Origin: Cladobotryum mycophilum
Lineage: Eukaryota > Ascomycota > Sordariomycetes > Hypocreales > Hypocreaceae
Direction: 5' to 3'
Length of the DNA: 64,000 nucleotides
Assembly: GCA_036429605.1 (NCBI GenBank)
Contig: CM071589.1
Coordinates: 5,146,001 to 5,210,000, forward strand
Below the pieces are notes generated by a model, which was not told where the DNA came from, searched no databases, and saw only the letters and a program-made list of their open reading frames with translations. A program made the translations under genes and the position numbers. This document shows, in pieces, positions 35,007 to 45,406 of the stretch. Each line of letters starts with the position of its first letter. Within the stretch, counting starts at the first letter, position 1.

Positions 35007-35216
35007 ATGCCCATGGTCATCAGCTCGAAGTCTGACAAGGCCGTCAAGTCAAAGCCTATCAGGGAAGTCAACTCGACGTCCGTCATAGTCATCAACTCGA
35101 AGTCTAATAAGACCGTCAAGCCAAAGTCCGTCATGATCATCAAACCAAAGTCACAACCACCACCACCTGCTCCAAAGGCTTCTTCCCCAACATCCTTCTT
35201 CCAGACCAAGAAGTAG
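35007..35216 (+). CDS. Small basic protein C (69 aa) with internal repeats, first gene of cassette C
   Basis: Single exon, ATG at 35007; no upstream ATG exists within the leader, so the short first exon of A and B is absent here. The product is Lys/Ser/Pro/Val-rich: two copies of a 13-14-residue unit (VISSKSDKAVKSKP and VINSKSNKTVKPKS), then VMIIKPKS, a QPPPPAPK spacer and TSFFQTKK. At DNA level 35016-35056 and 35088-35128 match at 35 of 41 positions and all six differences are transitions. The repeated hydrophobic-VI-KP pattern parallels RPVIVR in A. No signal peptide or membrane segment. Function unknown; short beta-prone repeats are an observation, not evidence for amyloid behaviour. Followed ~0.98 kb downstream by the third DUF6594-like gene. 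Confidence 0.6.
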   Translation: MPMVISSKSDKAVKSKPIREVNSTSVIVINSKSNKTVKPKSVMIIKPKSQPPPPAPKASSPTSFFQTKK

Positions 35217-36192
35217 CAGTCATTTTATAGTTGTTTGCTCTACCTCCGTTTCATAATGTTGCGACAATCATCAATCAGTATTGTCTCGTGCTAGTACTTG
35301 TGCAGCATAGGGGTAAGTCATGGAGCTGGCCTACTGTGCTCATTGTCATCATAATTAACAGTATTCAGTATCTGGCTCCGGCGTCTTCAAAATATCACGA
35401 CAAAATGGGAGAAGCGAAAAGCATAGACTTAATTATTTTGGACATGTGGAGGAATTCTGAAATCTTTGGGCAATTAAATTTGCGTTAATGATGCCTCTTC
35501 ACTTATATGTGTAGTTTATGGCGCCTAATTATCACCAATGGAGTTTTTTGTAATATTACAGGCATATATATAGAACATTGTAAATGAATGCTTGTTGCGC
35601 TTGACGGCAAAACCTCGCTGTGGCCGCTGAGACTCGGAGGGTCGTTGCTTAATGGTATTGGATGCAGCTTGCGCTTGACATCTGATAGGATGGACAGCCT
35701 TGGCCACTCAAATTGAAGCATTTCCGGCACGAAATGTCTACCTCGAGGGTACATGGGGAGTGTATCTCGACGCAGTGAGGGTGCCACAACATCGTCCGCT
35801 CGAGGATTCGGGCCTCAATGGTTGGTTGATCGATTTTACGGTAAGGCGAAAGATACCGCCTATTCATTACGTTGCAGCGAGCTTGTCCGCTCTTTTGGCG
35901 ACATGGCTATGCCACTCTCACGAGTCGAGGTGTTGTTGTAAGGCTCTTCCATGGCCATGCAGGTAGAGCCTTATTCTACCGTGAGGGTGGGTGGCTTCTG
36001 TGGATGTGTGGTTCATTCGGAAAACAATGTCACAGGAGGAATGTCGATTGACAGCGAAGCCAATTTACATATAAGATGTCTTTTCGGTCGGATACTCAAT
36101 CGCTCGATTCCCGGTTCATTATCTCATACCAAACAATTCAGTTATTAACAAGGCTCACAACATCAACAAACATACCTATTCCACTCAACAGA
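35217..36192. other. Spacer between the two genes of cassette C
   Basis: No gene recognised; only short unconserved frames. Weak similarity to the cassette B spacer around 35725-35785 (TACCTCGAGGGTACA against TACCTCGAATGTACA) is not decisive. Confidence 0.4.
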
Positions 36193-37192
36193 ATGACTTC
36201 TCCTAGAGAGCTCGATGGAACTGCGCTTCTCGCACGTGACCAGTCGAACACGACAGACATGGCCAGTATCGAAGCGGCACCCGGTGTCGATATTGGTATG
36301 ATGGCTACCATCGCAACCCCGTTTATTATTGACACAGGTGGCTGATCTGTGGTAGAACTGGATGGCCATCTTGGACTCGCTCAGCTGCCAGCGGGAGATG
36401 GCATTTACCAAATCGCGGCAGTTTTCCCCGAAGGAGCCGCATATGTAAATTCGAAGAGGCACGAGCGACTCTTGGCGCTTTGGAGAGATATCAAAAATGC
36501 GGAGAAGTCGAACAACAGTCAAACAGCATTCAACCTCTTTCAACTGTACTCAAAGGAACTAGATGAGTATTGTGAGTTTTCTCAATAACCCGAAGTAAAC
36601 AATATGGACTGCTATTGACCGTTGTAGACCATAGCTTGGTGCTCCAACGCCAGGTGAACAGTTTCGCAAGGCCTAACAAAGGCATCTTGGGCCAATATCT
36701 TCGTGAGGCAAGCCTTAAGCTTCAAGACCCAAGTGCATATTTAGCGGACGGTGACCAGCACTGGGTGAACCTCCATTACTTTGGAAAACTCGATGTTCTG
36801 GGGCGAGGGCTTCTGGATTACAAATCCGTGCGGTCCATCTTTGTGAGTAGGCCCTTCCACGAAGCATTAAACTGCTGCTAATCGGCGAAAAGCAACTGTT
36901 TCCGGCCAACATCATCGACGGAACGTACGCACAGTACATTCTCCTTGGGGATGAGCCTGTCTATGTGATCAAGATGTTCCTCTTGCTATGGGCTACCTTG
37001 ATCTTCTTCTGTGGACCGGTGGTTGTTTTGTCACTGGGAATGATCAAATCTTCTGTCGCAATTGCCATTTTCTATGGCTCGATGGTCATTCTCGCTTGCC
37101 TGGTGTCGACATTGATGTTCGACTTCCCCGTTGCAATGACGATGACTTTGGGAGTGGCAGCTCTGTTGGGGAACGCAATTCTTCGATCCTGA
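36193..37192 (+). CDS. DUF6594-like membrane protein, cassette C (277 aa)
   Basis: Four exons: 36193-36295, 36356-36571, 36628-36842 and 36893-37192. The last three have the same lengths (216, 215, 300) as in paralogue A and the same phases. Motifs: HLGLAQLPAGDGIYQIAAVF, ERLLALWRDIKNAEK, LQRQVNSFARPNKGIL, NLHYFGKLDVLGRGLLDY, and three C-terminal membrane helices starting MIKMFLLLWATLIFFCGPV and ending GVAALLGNAILRS. Introns have canonical ends; the first ends at GTGGTAG after a possible earlier CACAG that would bring in a stop. Family assignment to DUF6594 is by motif order. The protein is likely anchored in a membrane with its N-terminal helical part in the cytosol (inference). Confidence 0.78.
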
Positions 37193-37689
37193 TTGGAATG
37201 GATTAGAGGATTCGCTGTGGGAGTTCGGACGCGTCGGCCTTTATGAGAAAGTTGCGGACGATGAACCGATGGATGCGAGTCTAATATTGCTTTGGCAATG
37301 CTAAAACAACTAATGTCTAGCTGTTGATGAAATCGGGTTCAATGTGAGGCTGTTGTAGGATACGGCCCTGGGGCAAACAGTATGGCATCATTGTAAGATG
37401 GAGGTTCGGTTCGGGACTGTTTGTATTGGAGGGTTTAATGGGCAACTAACAAATAGAAGACTTGATAGAAGACATAATAATAAAGGTTTTAACGCGAAAC
37501 TGAATGGTTTTCCACACTGAAGGTGAATGAGAAGATGTGAAGGGGAAATCCTGTAATGCCCTAAGTCCAGGTGTGTATTAGGGGAGGAGGGAAGAGACTT
37601 TGTGCCAGGCAACCCCCCAATAAACATCCATAGCCCCTTCTCCGGAAAATTGTTAGCAGGACCACTGAGGATCAAGCCCAAGCACTAAC

Positions 37690-38212
37690 ACAAACCAACA
37701 GGCCACGACGGATCCGGCCACACCAACTACCCATCCCAGCCCAGACCGGTTGGTCATCAACCCTCGCTCAAGTCAGCCCGTTTCTTCTCACGCCAAGTAG
37801 AAGTATTGCTGCAGGCAACACTCACGCAACGCCAGACGGTCGACACGTACGAGAAGCGTTTCTGCCTTTCGCCCTCAACCAGATACCGTTTGTCTACGAT
37901 TCGAGCGGGACACATTACGAAAGAAACAAGGCCAGCCCTCTCCCTGATCCGAGAAGCCAAGGACAAGCCAACAACCAGGAGCCAATAGCTGGATCGTTGG
38001 AAGAGGCCTCGGAAGTGGGATGCAGCGATGGACAAGTGATGCTTTTTGATGTCTACACCTTGCAGCAGCTGGTGATCCATCAGTATTACAGTTTTCTGCC
38101 CAGCTTCACGCAGTTCGTGCTACCAAGTACTGAGGCAATTACCTGTCTTCAGATGAGATGGTCAACCAAGCACACAGCCAAGTGGGCACTTTCCACCATC
38201 GGAGGCAATTAG
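37690..38212 (+). pseudogene. Possible gene fragment, two protein-like frames
   Basis: A good 3' splice-site context (GCACTAACACAAACCAACAG, ending about 37703) is followed by frames with protein-like composition. One reads GHDGSGHTNYPSQPRPVGHQ then FFSRQVEVLLQ; another runs open for over 400 bases through FLPFALNQIPFVYDSSG and ends with a stop at 38212. No upstream exon or family could be identified, and both frames cannot be coding. It may be the end of a decayed gene after cassette C. Confidence 0.3.
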
Positions 38213-39639
38213 CATTGTCTTGGTGAGGTGAGGAGGTTGATGTCTCGAGTCCTCTTCATCCCACACCATGTCTCCCCCACGATTAAACTCCTTCAAATTA
38301 TCGCTTCCACAACTCTATGCACGGATACTATTAACACTAGAGTTCCACTGTCCCCCTCAACATCGACTCCTACGTTCAATTTCCAACGACTCGACGGGCG
38401 CTTCTCTCAATTTTTATCCTCAAACCGAGCTCCTCTAGACGTCGCATTGGCTCCCTACTCTTCCTTTTGAGGTAGGGAGTATTTGCGTCCGTTTCCTTAT
38501 CGCACCGAGGGGCTACTGATGCCTCCTATGGACTGTGGATGAGAATATCTCCCATCAGATTAATAAAGCCAGCGGCATAGACTTTCGATTGTCGTAAGGC
38601 TTCTTTAGCTAGAATATTCGCAGGCTTTGGAGTCGCTGAGTTTTGCCTCTCAATCTTACCTTTACCATTCGGCTCTCGGCTGGCACGCCATCTCTCCTTG
38701 ATTCTAGCCCTTGTTTGTCAATCGGCGCCGGGTCGCTTTGACGGCAGAGATCTATCTTTCTCGGTGGGATCGAATATGCATCCTTGCACCGCCCTGCACT
38801 AGCCCCCCACCACTAATTCTCTTCGCCAATCGACAGCGTCTTCTACTACATCCAAAGTCCTCTGCTGAAGCCGCAGTCAGGATCATCCTCCATTGGTGCT
38901 TGCCAGCATCATGTACGATGTACTGTTTTGCTGCCGAACACATCGCCGTTTGTGTCTCATGTCCGGTTCAACCGTTTCCCTTGTGTTTTACATGAGCCGC
39001 TGTGGATCTCAGAAACATTTACTAGAATCCACGAGAGGACTTGTTCGGTACCAGAACTAATAAATACTAACGGTATTTGTGAATTCTGTGGAACTTGCAT
39101 AAGTCATCTAATGCAGGTCCAGCATTCTACATTCCTATGCGAGGGTTTACTGTCTACGGGAAGCAAGCAAGATGAAAGACTTGCTTTTTCATGCTGCTTT
39201 GGACCAGCGAGGCGTCGGAGCGTGTTGATCTCGCAGACAGTCAGATGGGCTCCGTACTTGTACCGCGAACCACTGCTGGAGTAGCCCCACGCCCAATGAA
39301 CAGACACACATGCATTGTTGGCAAATCCAGAGGCACATACTCATTCGGCCCAGGTACCTAGCACCTCGCTGATCCTCTCAATCGGGAGCCTATCCCTCTC
39401 CAACATCTGTTCGATTACAGGCGGGCTTTGAGGCATTGGTAAAGCAAAGCAAATCCTGCATAGCGTGTAGCTGTCAACCCTCTACAACACTGCTTCTTGA
39501 CCGGCCTGCAATCGCGCCGCGATAACCGATGGAAATCCAATTTCTCTCAAGTCTCTTCTTGGCAGGGCGCTCTAGTCAATCATATCGCAGATTGTCAGAG
39601 ACCAACAAAGAGCCCTGATACGATTCAGCTTTTCTATTG

Positions 39640-40480
39640 GGCTCATGGCTGCGTACCGCGTGATCTCATGAGCATCAAAGTTACCCCGCTCTCGTACTGC
39701 GCCCATGCCTCAATGTCCATTACACAGGTTTGATCACGATATCCCTCCCCCCAATTCATTTACGACTTCCTTCTCGTCACAAAGGCGGTGAACGGGGTAG
39801 CATTGCGATGATGAGCCTCAGTTTTTTGACGTTTCAACATTTGACTGGACTGCCTCGTTCACTTATCGTGTCGGTGAAGCAGGCGTTTCTGCAAGGCCAT
39901 CCAACAACACACCCTTTCGGTGTTGGAGACCAATAACAAGACAACCTCGAAACGTTTCTATGTGAAAATTCTTCACGAAAATCGTTGTCTTCTACAAGTA
40001 CCCATCTTGTATTCTGCTACTTGCGCGGACCGTACCGCAAATACCACAAAGCTGACACCCCAGATTAAAGGCTGAACGCAGATCAACCAACCGCTGCACG
40101 ACATGCAACTCAATTACAGCATGCATCAGTCTAAGCCACACAGCCTTCAGTTCGTAGTAAGACTTGTAAGGATGAGAGGGGGACGCTGTTGGGCACGAAA
40201 ACAAGGATGGGGGTGCAGCTACCTAAGTTGCGGTGACAGTTGATGATGTGCCTACATTGAGTCAGGCTCTCTCCGTACATCTGCATCCCTTGTTCCATGC
40301 ATACCAAGCGCGTCGAGTCTCAGACAACCAATAGCTCCACATAAGTTAAGCGCCAACCTATGGTACAGTATCATGGTCAGAGGCCTTTCATCAGATCCTC
40401 ATTTACTATTATGTTGTTTAGCATTTGCCAAGGTGTTTTTACCAATCACAAATTCTGCTACTATAACTTCCCGTCATCAG
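39640..40480. repeat. Duplicated block Y (copy 2)
   Basis: Counterpart of 30063-30890, here 2.4 kb after the cassette C membrane gene. Interrupted relative to copy 1 by small indels. Confidence 0.65.
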
Positions 40481-41308
40481 TTGCCCTATTTCTAGCATAG
40501 CACTCATTTCTACTGCGTCTTTCTCCCTTGCAGTAGATGATGAATAATAGCGATGCTCTTTCACGTTGAGAAGCATCAAGATTCAGTACCTTAAAAGCGT
40601 ATCATAAGTAGAGAAGGGTGGATTCTTAAGCTCATATATGGAATTATTTTCGCCTTTATTGGATGAAATGGCGCAAGACACGTAGCCTATATCTAGTGAT
40701 GACGAGACCACACTCAGGCCAATAGCTACTAATAATAGTGAGCTTGAATCGGTGGCTCTGCTATATTCTCTGCCACGGCTTCAAGTTCTTCACCTTGTCG
40801 CTTAACCATTTGTAACCATTGTGTTTCATGACTTGTTACCTTTGTTTCGGGTTGGCAAGGTGTACGATAAAAGGGGTAGCCCCTGAAGCGACGTTCGTAT
40901 CTTCGGATTCGCCTTTTGGACTAAAGCCATCTTGGGCTTTTACTCAATTTGATAAACTCGGTGTAGTCAAGATTATCTTGGAGAAAGTTATGTTGTTTCA
41001 AGTCAAAATAAAACTAGGTAAAATATGTCGAAGCGCACGAGAGCCGCGTTTCAGGGGGCATCCGATGAAAAAGTAGTCACAGTATAGGGGTTCGAAAGCT
41101 AGTTCTACTTAGCGATTGAAAGAGTCATCTTGATCATTATTTTGACAACATTTATTCATACTTTGAGGCGTTACGGGATGCTGCGCTATATAAGAATTCC
41201 AATACAATCTCTGCTACTCATCATATCTGTACGCATCATAATCCAAGAAAACAGAGACATGGGCATATCCATCTGCCGTCTGGTTAAGGAGGGGGTGGTC
41301 AAGGTCGC
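40481..41308. other. Intergenic stretch, no gene recognised
   Basis: AT-rich, with one short plus frame (40819-41076) lacking any resemblance to known proteins. This marks the end of the accessory region before the GNAT gene. Confidence 0.5.
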
Positions 41309-41989
41309 TCATCTTGCCTCCGCGCCCCCCATTTCCCTGTCATAATCCTCCCTCAAGAAGCGATATATGTACTCGCTGATCATCTGCCCGGCTTTTTCCA
41401 GCGCGCCTTTTCTCTTGCTCTCGAGGATGAACCCGAACTGGCTCAGGGGCCGGTGCTTGTGCGCGTCGCAGGACGGCACGCTGACCTCGAGCCTGTTCAG
41501 CATGGGCCACACGTCGAACACAAAGGGCACGATGCCGTTGAGCATCTCCAGGTCGAGGGCGCGGGACTGGACCGGCGGCGAGGTCCACCACGTCATCTCC
41601 CAGGTGCGGTAGTAGGACTCGTCGTGGTCCAGGAACTGGATCTCGCCCACGAGCTTGGGTCTCCCCGCCCGGTTGTGGTCGGTCCTCGGCTTCTTGACGA
41701 TGGCCAGGGTGGACACGTCCTTTCGGAACTCGCTGGCGCGGTTCCTGAGGTAGGCCCTGGCGTGGTGGACGGTGAAAGGGGCGGGGAAGTGGTCCATTAG
41801 GGTGTCGCCGAGGGTATCGTAGTTGGCCGCTCTGGCGAAGGCCGTTGCGTCAATCATGCGCCATCGGCGGAGGATGAGGTTGGGGGTTTCGACGATGACG
41901 CTTCCATGCCTGTGGTCCAGTCGCAATCGGGGTCGTAGGACTCGGTCAGCCATGGTGGAAGGGGCCAGTGGGAGCTCCACACTCGGCAT
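41309..41989 (-). CDS. GNAT-family N-acetyltransferase
   Basis: Single exon, 226 aa from the ATG at 41989; 41953 (MADRVLRP) is an alternative start and 42082 would add an unlikely N-terminus. LILRRWRMIDATAFARAA is the typical first strand and helix of the RimJ-like GNAT_3 group. EIQFLDHDESYYRTWEMTWWTSPPVQSRALDLEMLNGIVPF fits the central strands and the acetyl-CoA loop region, although a clean Q/RxxGxG/A signature is not visible. NRLEVSV..HRPLSQFGFILE fits the last strands. Members acetylate protein N-termini or small molecules; the substrate is unknown. Codons are G/C-rich, unlike the AT-rich accessory region just upstream. Confidence 0.75.
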   Translation of the reverse strand: MPSVELPLAPSTMADRVLRPRLRLDHRHGSVIVETPNLILRRWRMIDATAFARAANYDTLGDTLMDHFPAPFTVHHARAYLRNRASEFRKDVSTLAIVKKPRTDHNRAGRPKLVGEIQFLDHDESYYRTWEMTWWTSPPVQSRALDLEMLNGIVPFVFDVWPMLNRLEVSVPSCDAHKHRPLSQFGFILESKRKGALEKAGQMISEYIYRFLREDYDREMGGAEAR

Positions 41990-42471
41990 GGTATGTTTGA
42001 TGATGTATGAGTAATTCGAAGACTTGAATATCATATAATAGATGTGTTGAGGAAACGTCGAATATCTAGTGGTTCTCTCCAAGACGGGGTATTAAAAAGT
42101 GTAGGAAAGAAAAAAGGCAAGGCATGAACATCGTGGCATAAATAAGTCGAGTCACGACAGCAGGAACATCCAAGACTTATACGCAAGTGATGGTCCTACC
42201 ATGAACCTATAGTAGAGCAAAGCTTGTTGAACATGAAGCTCAGATACATATTATCCGATGCAGTAAGGGTATTCACAACATCTATTCTCTCACAAGCATG
42301 CTGGCTAGATCTAACGCGAACTTTCAAATCTTCTTCCATCACGCCGACTCAGCCATGGCTCAAATAACAGAGTCAAGACAATGCCTCGCCGGTATATGCC
42401 AGTTGTTCTTTACAGTATGACCAATTCAGGAAAGCGTAAACATCATTAATACATGCCATTCCTTCCCCCCA

Positions 42472-44799
42472 TTAAGCACCATTGCGGTACACCTGCGCTC
42501 CCTGATTCCTGAACATGATGGTATCCCTCCGCTGCAATATCATTAAAGCCCTGTTCAATCCCTGCTCACTATACCCCTTTCCTTCAACCATTTCTCGTCT
42601 TAATGTCGCCAGGCTTGTGCTCCATCCGATTGGCAAGCGTCGCTTGAGTTCAGCTTCAAGACGGTTCACTTCATCATTCATCTCACGGCTACCCTGGTTG
42701 CTGCCTTGGTTGACAGCGTCCATGGTGGAGCACAAAAATAGTCGAATGGCCTCGTCGACGTGTGACTCGGTAGCAATGGGCGACAGTGTCAGTTTAGCCA
42801 GAGACTCGGATATTCGGACAATGGCTTCAAGCTGACGGACTGTAATCGGGATGGAAGAACGTGAGTTGGCTTCAATTTCGGCGGCATGAACCTGTCGTCT
42901 GATGGAAACAAAGTGAGATGAAAGTTTCTCGGCAGCTTCCGAACTGAGGCGGGGAGCACATCGACTGCGAGATGTTAGTAACTTCGCATAGTAGATAGGA
43001 GAGGATGGGGGCTCACGTTTTGCAATAGGTGATATATCTTCGCATCTTGTCAACCGGGATCTCGGACTCTGCCACATCTTCGGCACCACGGCCATCCATG
43101 TGAATACCCATAACGTGCTTTGCCATTCTCTCGTCCTTTTCTCGCGAATGCTCATCCTTGACAATGTAAATCATATCAAAACGAGACAAAATGGTGGTTT
43201 GGAAGTCGATATTTTCTCCGGGTGTCTTCATGTCATCATATCGTCCAAAGATGGGGTTGGCAGCGGCCAGAACAGATGTCCTAGCGTTAAGAATGGTTGT
43301 GATACCAGCCTTGGCGATGGAAATAGTCTGCTGCTCCATGGCTTCGTGGATGGCCACTCGATCCTCGTCTCGCATCTTGTCAAACTCATCGATACACACC
43401 ACACCACCATCAGCGAGCACCATGGCACCTCCTTCTAGATAAAACTCTCTAGTAGACTGGTCTCGCTGAACGGAGGCTGTCAAACCAGCTGCGGAAGAAC
43501 CCTTTCCGGACGTGTAGATGGAGATTGGTGCTGCCTTTTCGACGAATTTCAACAACTGAGACTTGGCGGTACCAGGATCACCGAGAAGCAGAACATTGAT
43601 GTCACCTCTTAGCCTCATACCATCCGGGAGAATCTTTTGGAACCACCCATCAGCAAGCAAAGAATAGACTTCTTGATATCCCGGTTTCCGTAGATGGACG
43701 GCGCAATGCAATCGGCCATGATGTTGTAGAGGTCTGGTCGTCTACTCAGCTCCAAAAACTCTTGTTCTTCCTCCTCCGAGAATGTGGCATTTCCTTTGGC
43801 GGACTGATCCATATCGGTCTGAATTCCAACCGCTCTCAAGTAAGGGGTTCGGATAGCAACAGCTCCACCAGTGGAAGAATTCTTTGATGCCTTGTTTTGG
43901 TAGATGGAGAAAATACCCATTACTGTGCATCGAGAACCCGGGACGACTCTGTTTGTCAGATAACGGTCTGCCGAGATGAGCACGTGTCGTGGCAGTTCTC
44001 CGACAGGGACCTGATCAGGCGCCTCCTGGAGCTTGATAATCTGCTGATCGACAAAGCGAGACTTTTCATGCATAACAAAGTACGGGTCCATAGGGCACTT
44101 GGGAGTCGGGTCGTTGGGGATCCTCTTGCGACTACATTGCCTAGGTAGGGTAACGCCAGTGAAGCCTCCCAGAATTGGAAGACTTTGTGAATGCTGACAG
44201 TTTCGGCATTGGATGTAGAGTTCGGTTGCCTTTGAGGACATGACAGAGGCACCAATGACAATACCGGGGACCCGCACCATTCTGGCGATGGTCATGGAAT
44301 CGAGATTTCGAATGGACACATCTTCGGCATCGGAGTGGAGGAGCAATTGGTGGTCAGGAAGCTCGACCTTTTTCTCGTGGGGATATACGATTCGATGTGT
44401 GCATTTCTTTAGGGCTCCTTCGAACTATCAAGAGTGTAAGTAACCGTGATGCCCAGAATGTCTCGGCAGCCTTACCAAGGGGATGATCTCGGCGGGTTCA
44501 GACACCAGCTTGTGCGCAAGCTCTTCATTGAAGCTGATTAGATCCTTGATGTCGACATCGCAAAAGTACTTCTTAAGTAACGTATTCTCTCGCAACTGAT
44601 CACTGCGAAGTCTGGGTTAGCATAGGCCGCAAATGCAGAATTTTGGATGCCAAGCTGCACACCGATAGACGAAATTATTGTCCAGTCGAAAGTCTAGGAT
44701 AAATGTTTCGAGCTGAGATTGCAACTGCAGGCGAGTATCATTGTTGTCGCCGAAATTCGATTCGTAGACGTGTGCCGAGTATACAGATTGGCGATCCAT
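42472..44799 (-). CDS. MCM5: DNA replication licensing factor Mcm5; apparent frameshift
   Basis: Exons 44799-44663, 44602-44476, 44424-43017 and 42964-42472, about 721 aa. The N-terminal domain contains VPGIVIGASVMSSKATEL and the zinc-binding CRNC..C..C pattern. The AAA+ core has Walker A GDPGTAKSQLLKF, Walker B VVCIDEFDKM and the arginine finger LSRFD; a winged-helix tail follows. Mcm5 is one subunit of the MCM2-7 replicative helicase in the nucleus, forming the 2-5 gate. At 43635-43638 (four T on plus) one base is missing: CLLMGGSK continues as KILPDGMRLRGD only in the next frame. Adding one base restores the protein, so a homopolymer error is likely. An ACGCGT site lies 127 bases upstream of the start. 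Divergent from VPS54. Confidence 0.93.
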
Positions 44800-44925
44800 T
44801 GTGCCTGGTTGTATGCGTTGATCGTCGTCACAGTAGTGAATCCCCTGAATTCCTGGTGATGGCTTCACTGATTACTAGGTCTCTCTACTAGGTAACTGAG
44901 GTGGTATGGATGGAGGGGCTTATCG

Positions 44926-44931
44926 ACGCGT
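44926..44931. promoter_or_regulatory. MluI cell-cycle box (ACGCGT) in the MCM5 promoter
   Basis: Perfect palindromic ACGCGT 127 bases before the MCM5 ATG, with GACGCGCAGCGCG just beyond (44942-44954). In fungi this is the binding site of the Swi6-containing MBF complex, which drives G1/S genes including MCM genes. Site identity is seen; use is inferred. Confidence 0.6.
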
Positions 44932-45406
44932 GCTTTAGTGGGACGCGCAGCGCGTTTAGTGGTTGCAGACACCTGAAGCTCTCTATCACGTGTGCTGGGC
45001 TGCTGAAACAGCGGCAAAGCTTCGGTAGGGGAACGGGACCTTGGGAACTTAATACTTGTACCAAGCTTACAGGCTGCTGCTTCAGGTCAGACCAGCTTTA
45101 CTGTTACCTTACCTTAGTATGTGGAGTGCCTACGCATGCATCTTCCCTCGAGATACTATGACGACTGATAGTCTCGGATGATTGAACCCCCATTTCCCAT
45201 TCATTGACTTTTTCGCTTCGTTTCCTTTGTTTTCGACTCGACTATACGATCCTTTCAGTCCTTCATGACCCAGCGATGATACCCCGATAGTTCTATGATC
45301 AAGCTCCAAGTTACACTGCACAGCTGCCCTTTACTGTTTGTTGGCTCGCCTCTCAGCCCTACGTCGTCCAATTCCCATTGCGACGCTCCCTATTATTGCG
45401 CCTACC

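Noticed and set aside
36331..36336. Earlier CACAG as the acceptor of the first intron in the cassette C membrane gene
   Set aside because: It would place a stop (GGCTGA) just after the join; the later GTGGTAG acceptor keeps phase and aligns with the paralogues.
18891..37192. Reading the cassettes as a known toxin-antitoxin, prion (HET-s) or NLR system
   Set aside because: No HeLo, NACHT, HET or recognised amyloid signature is visible; the paired arrangement alone does not establish such a function.
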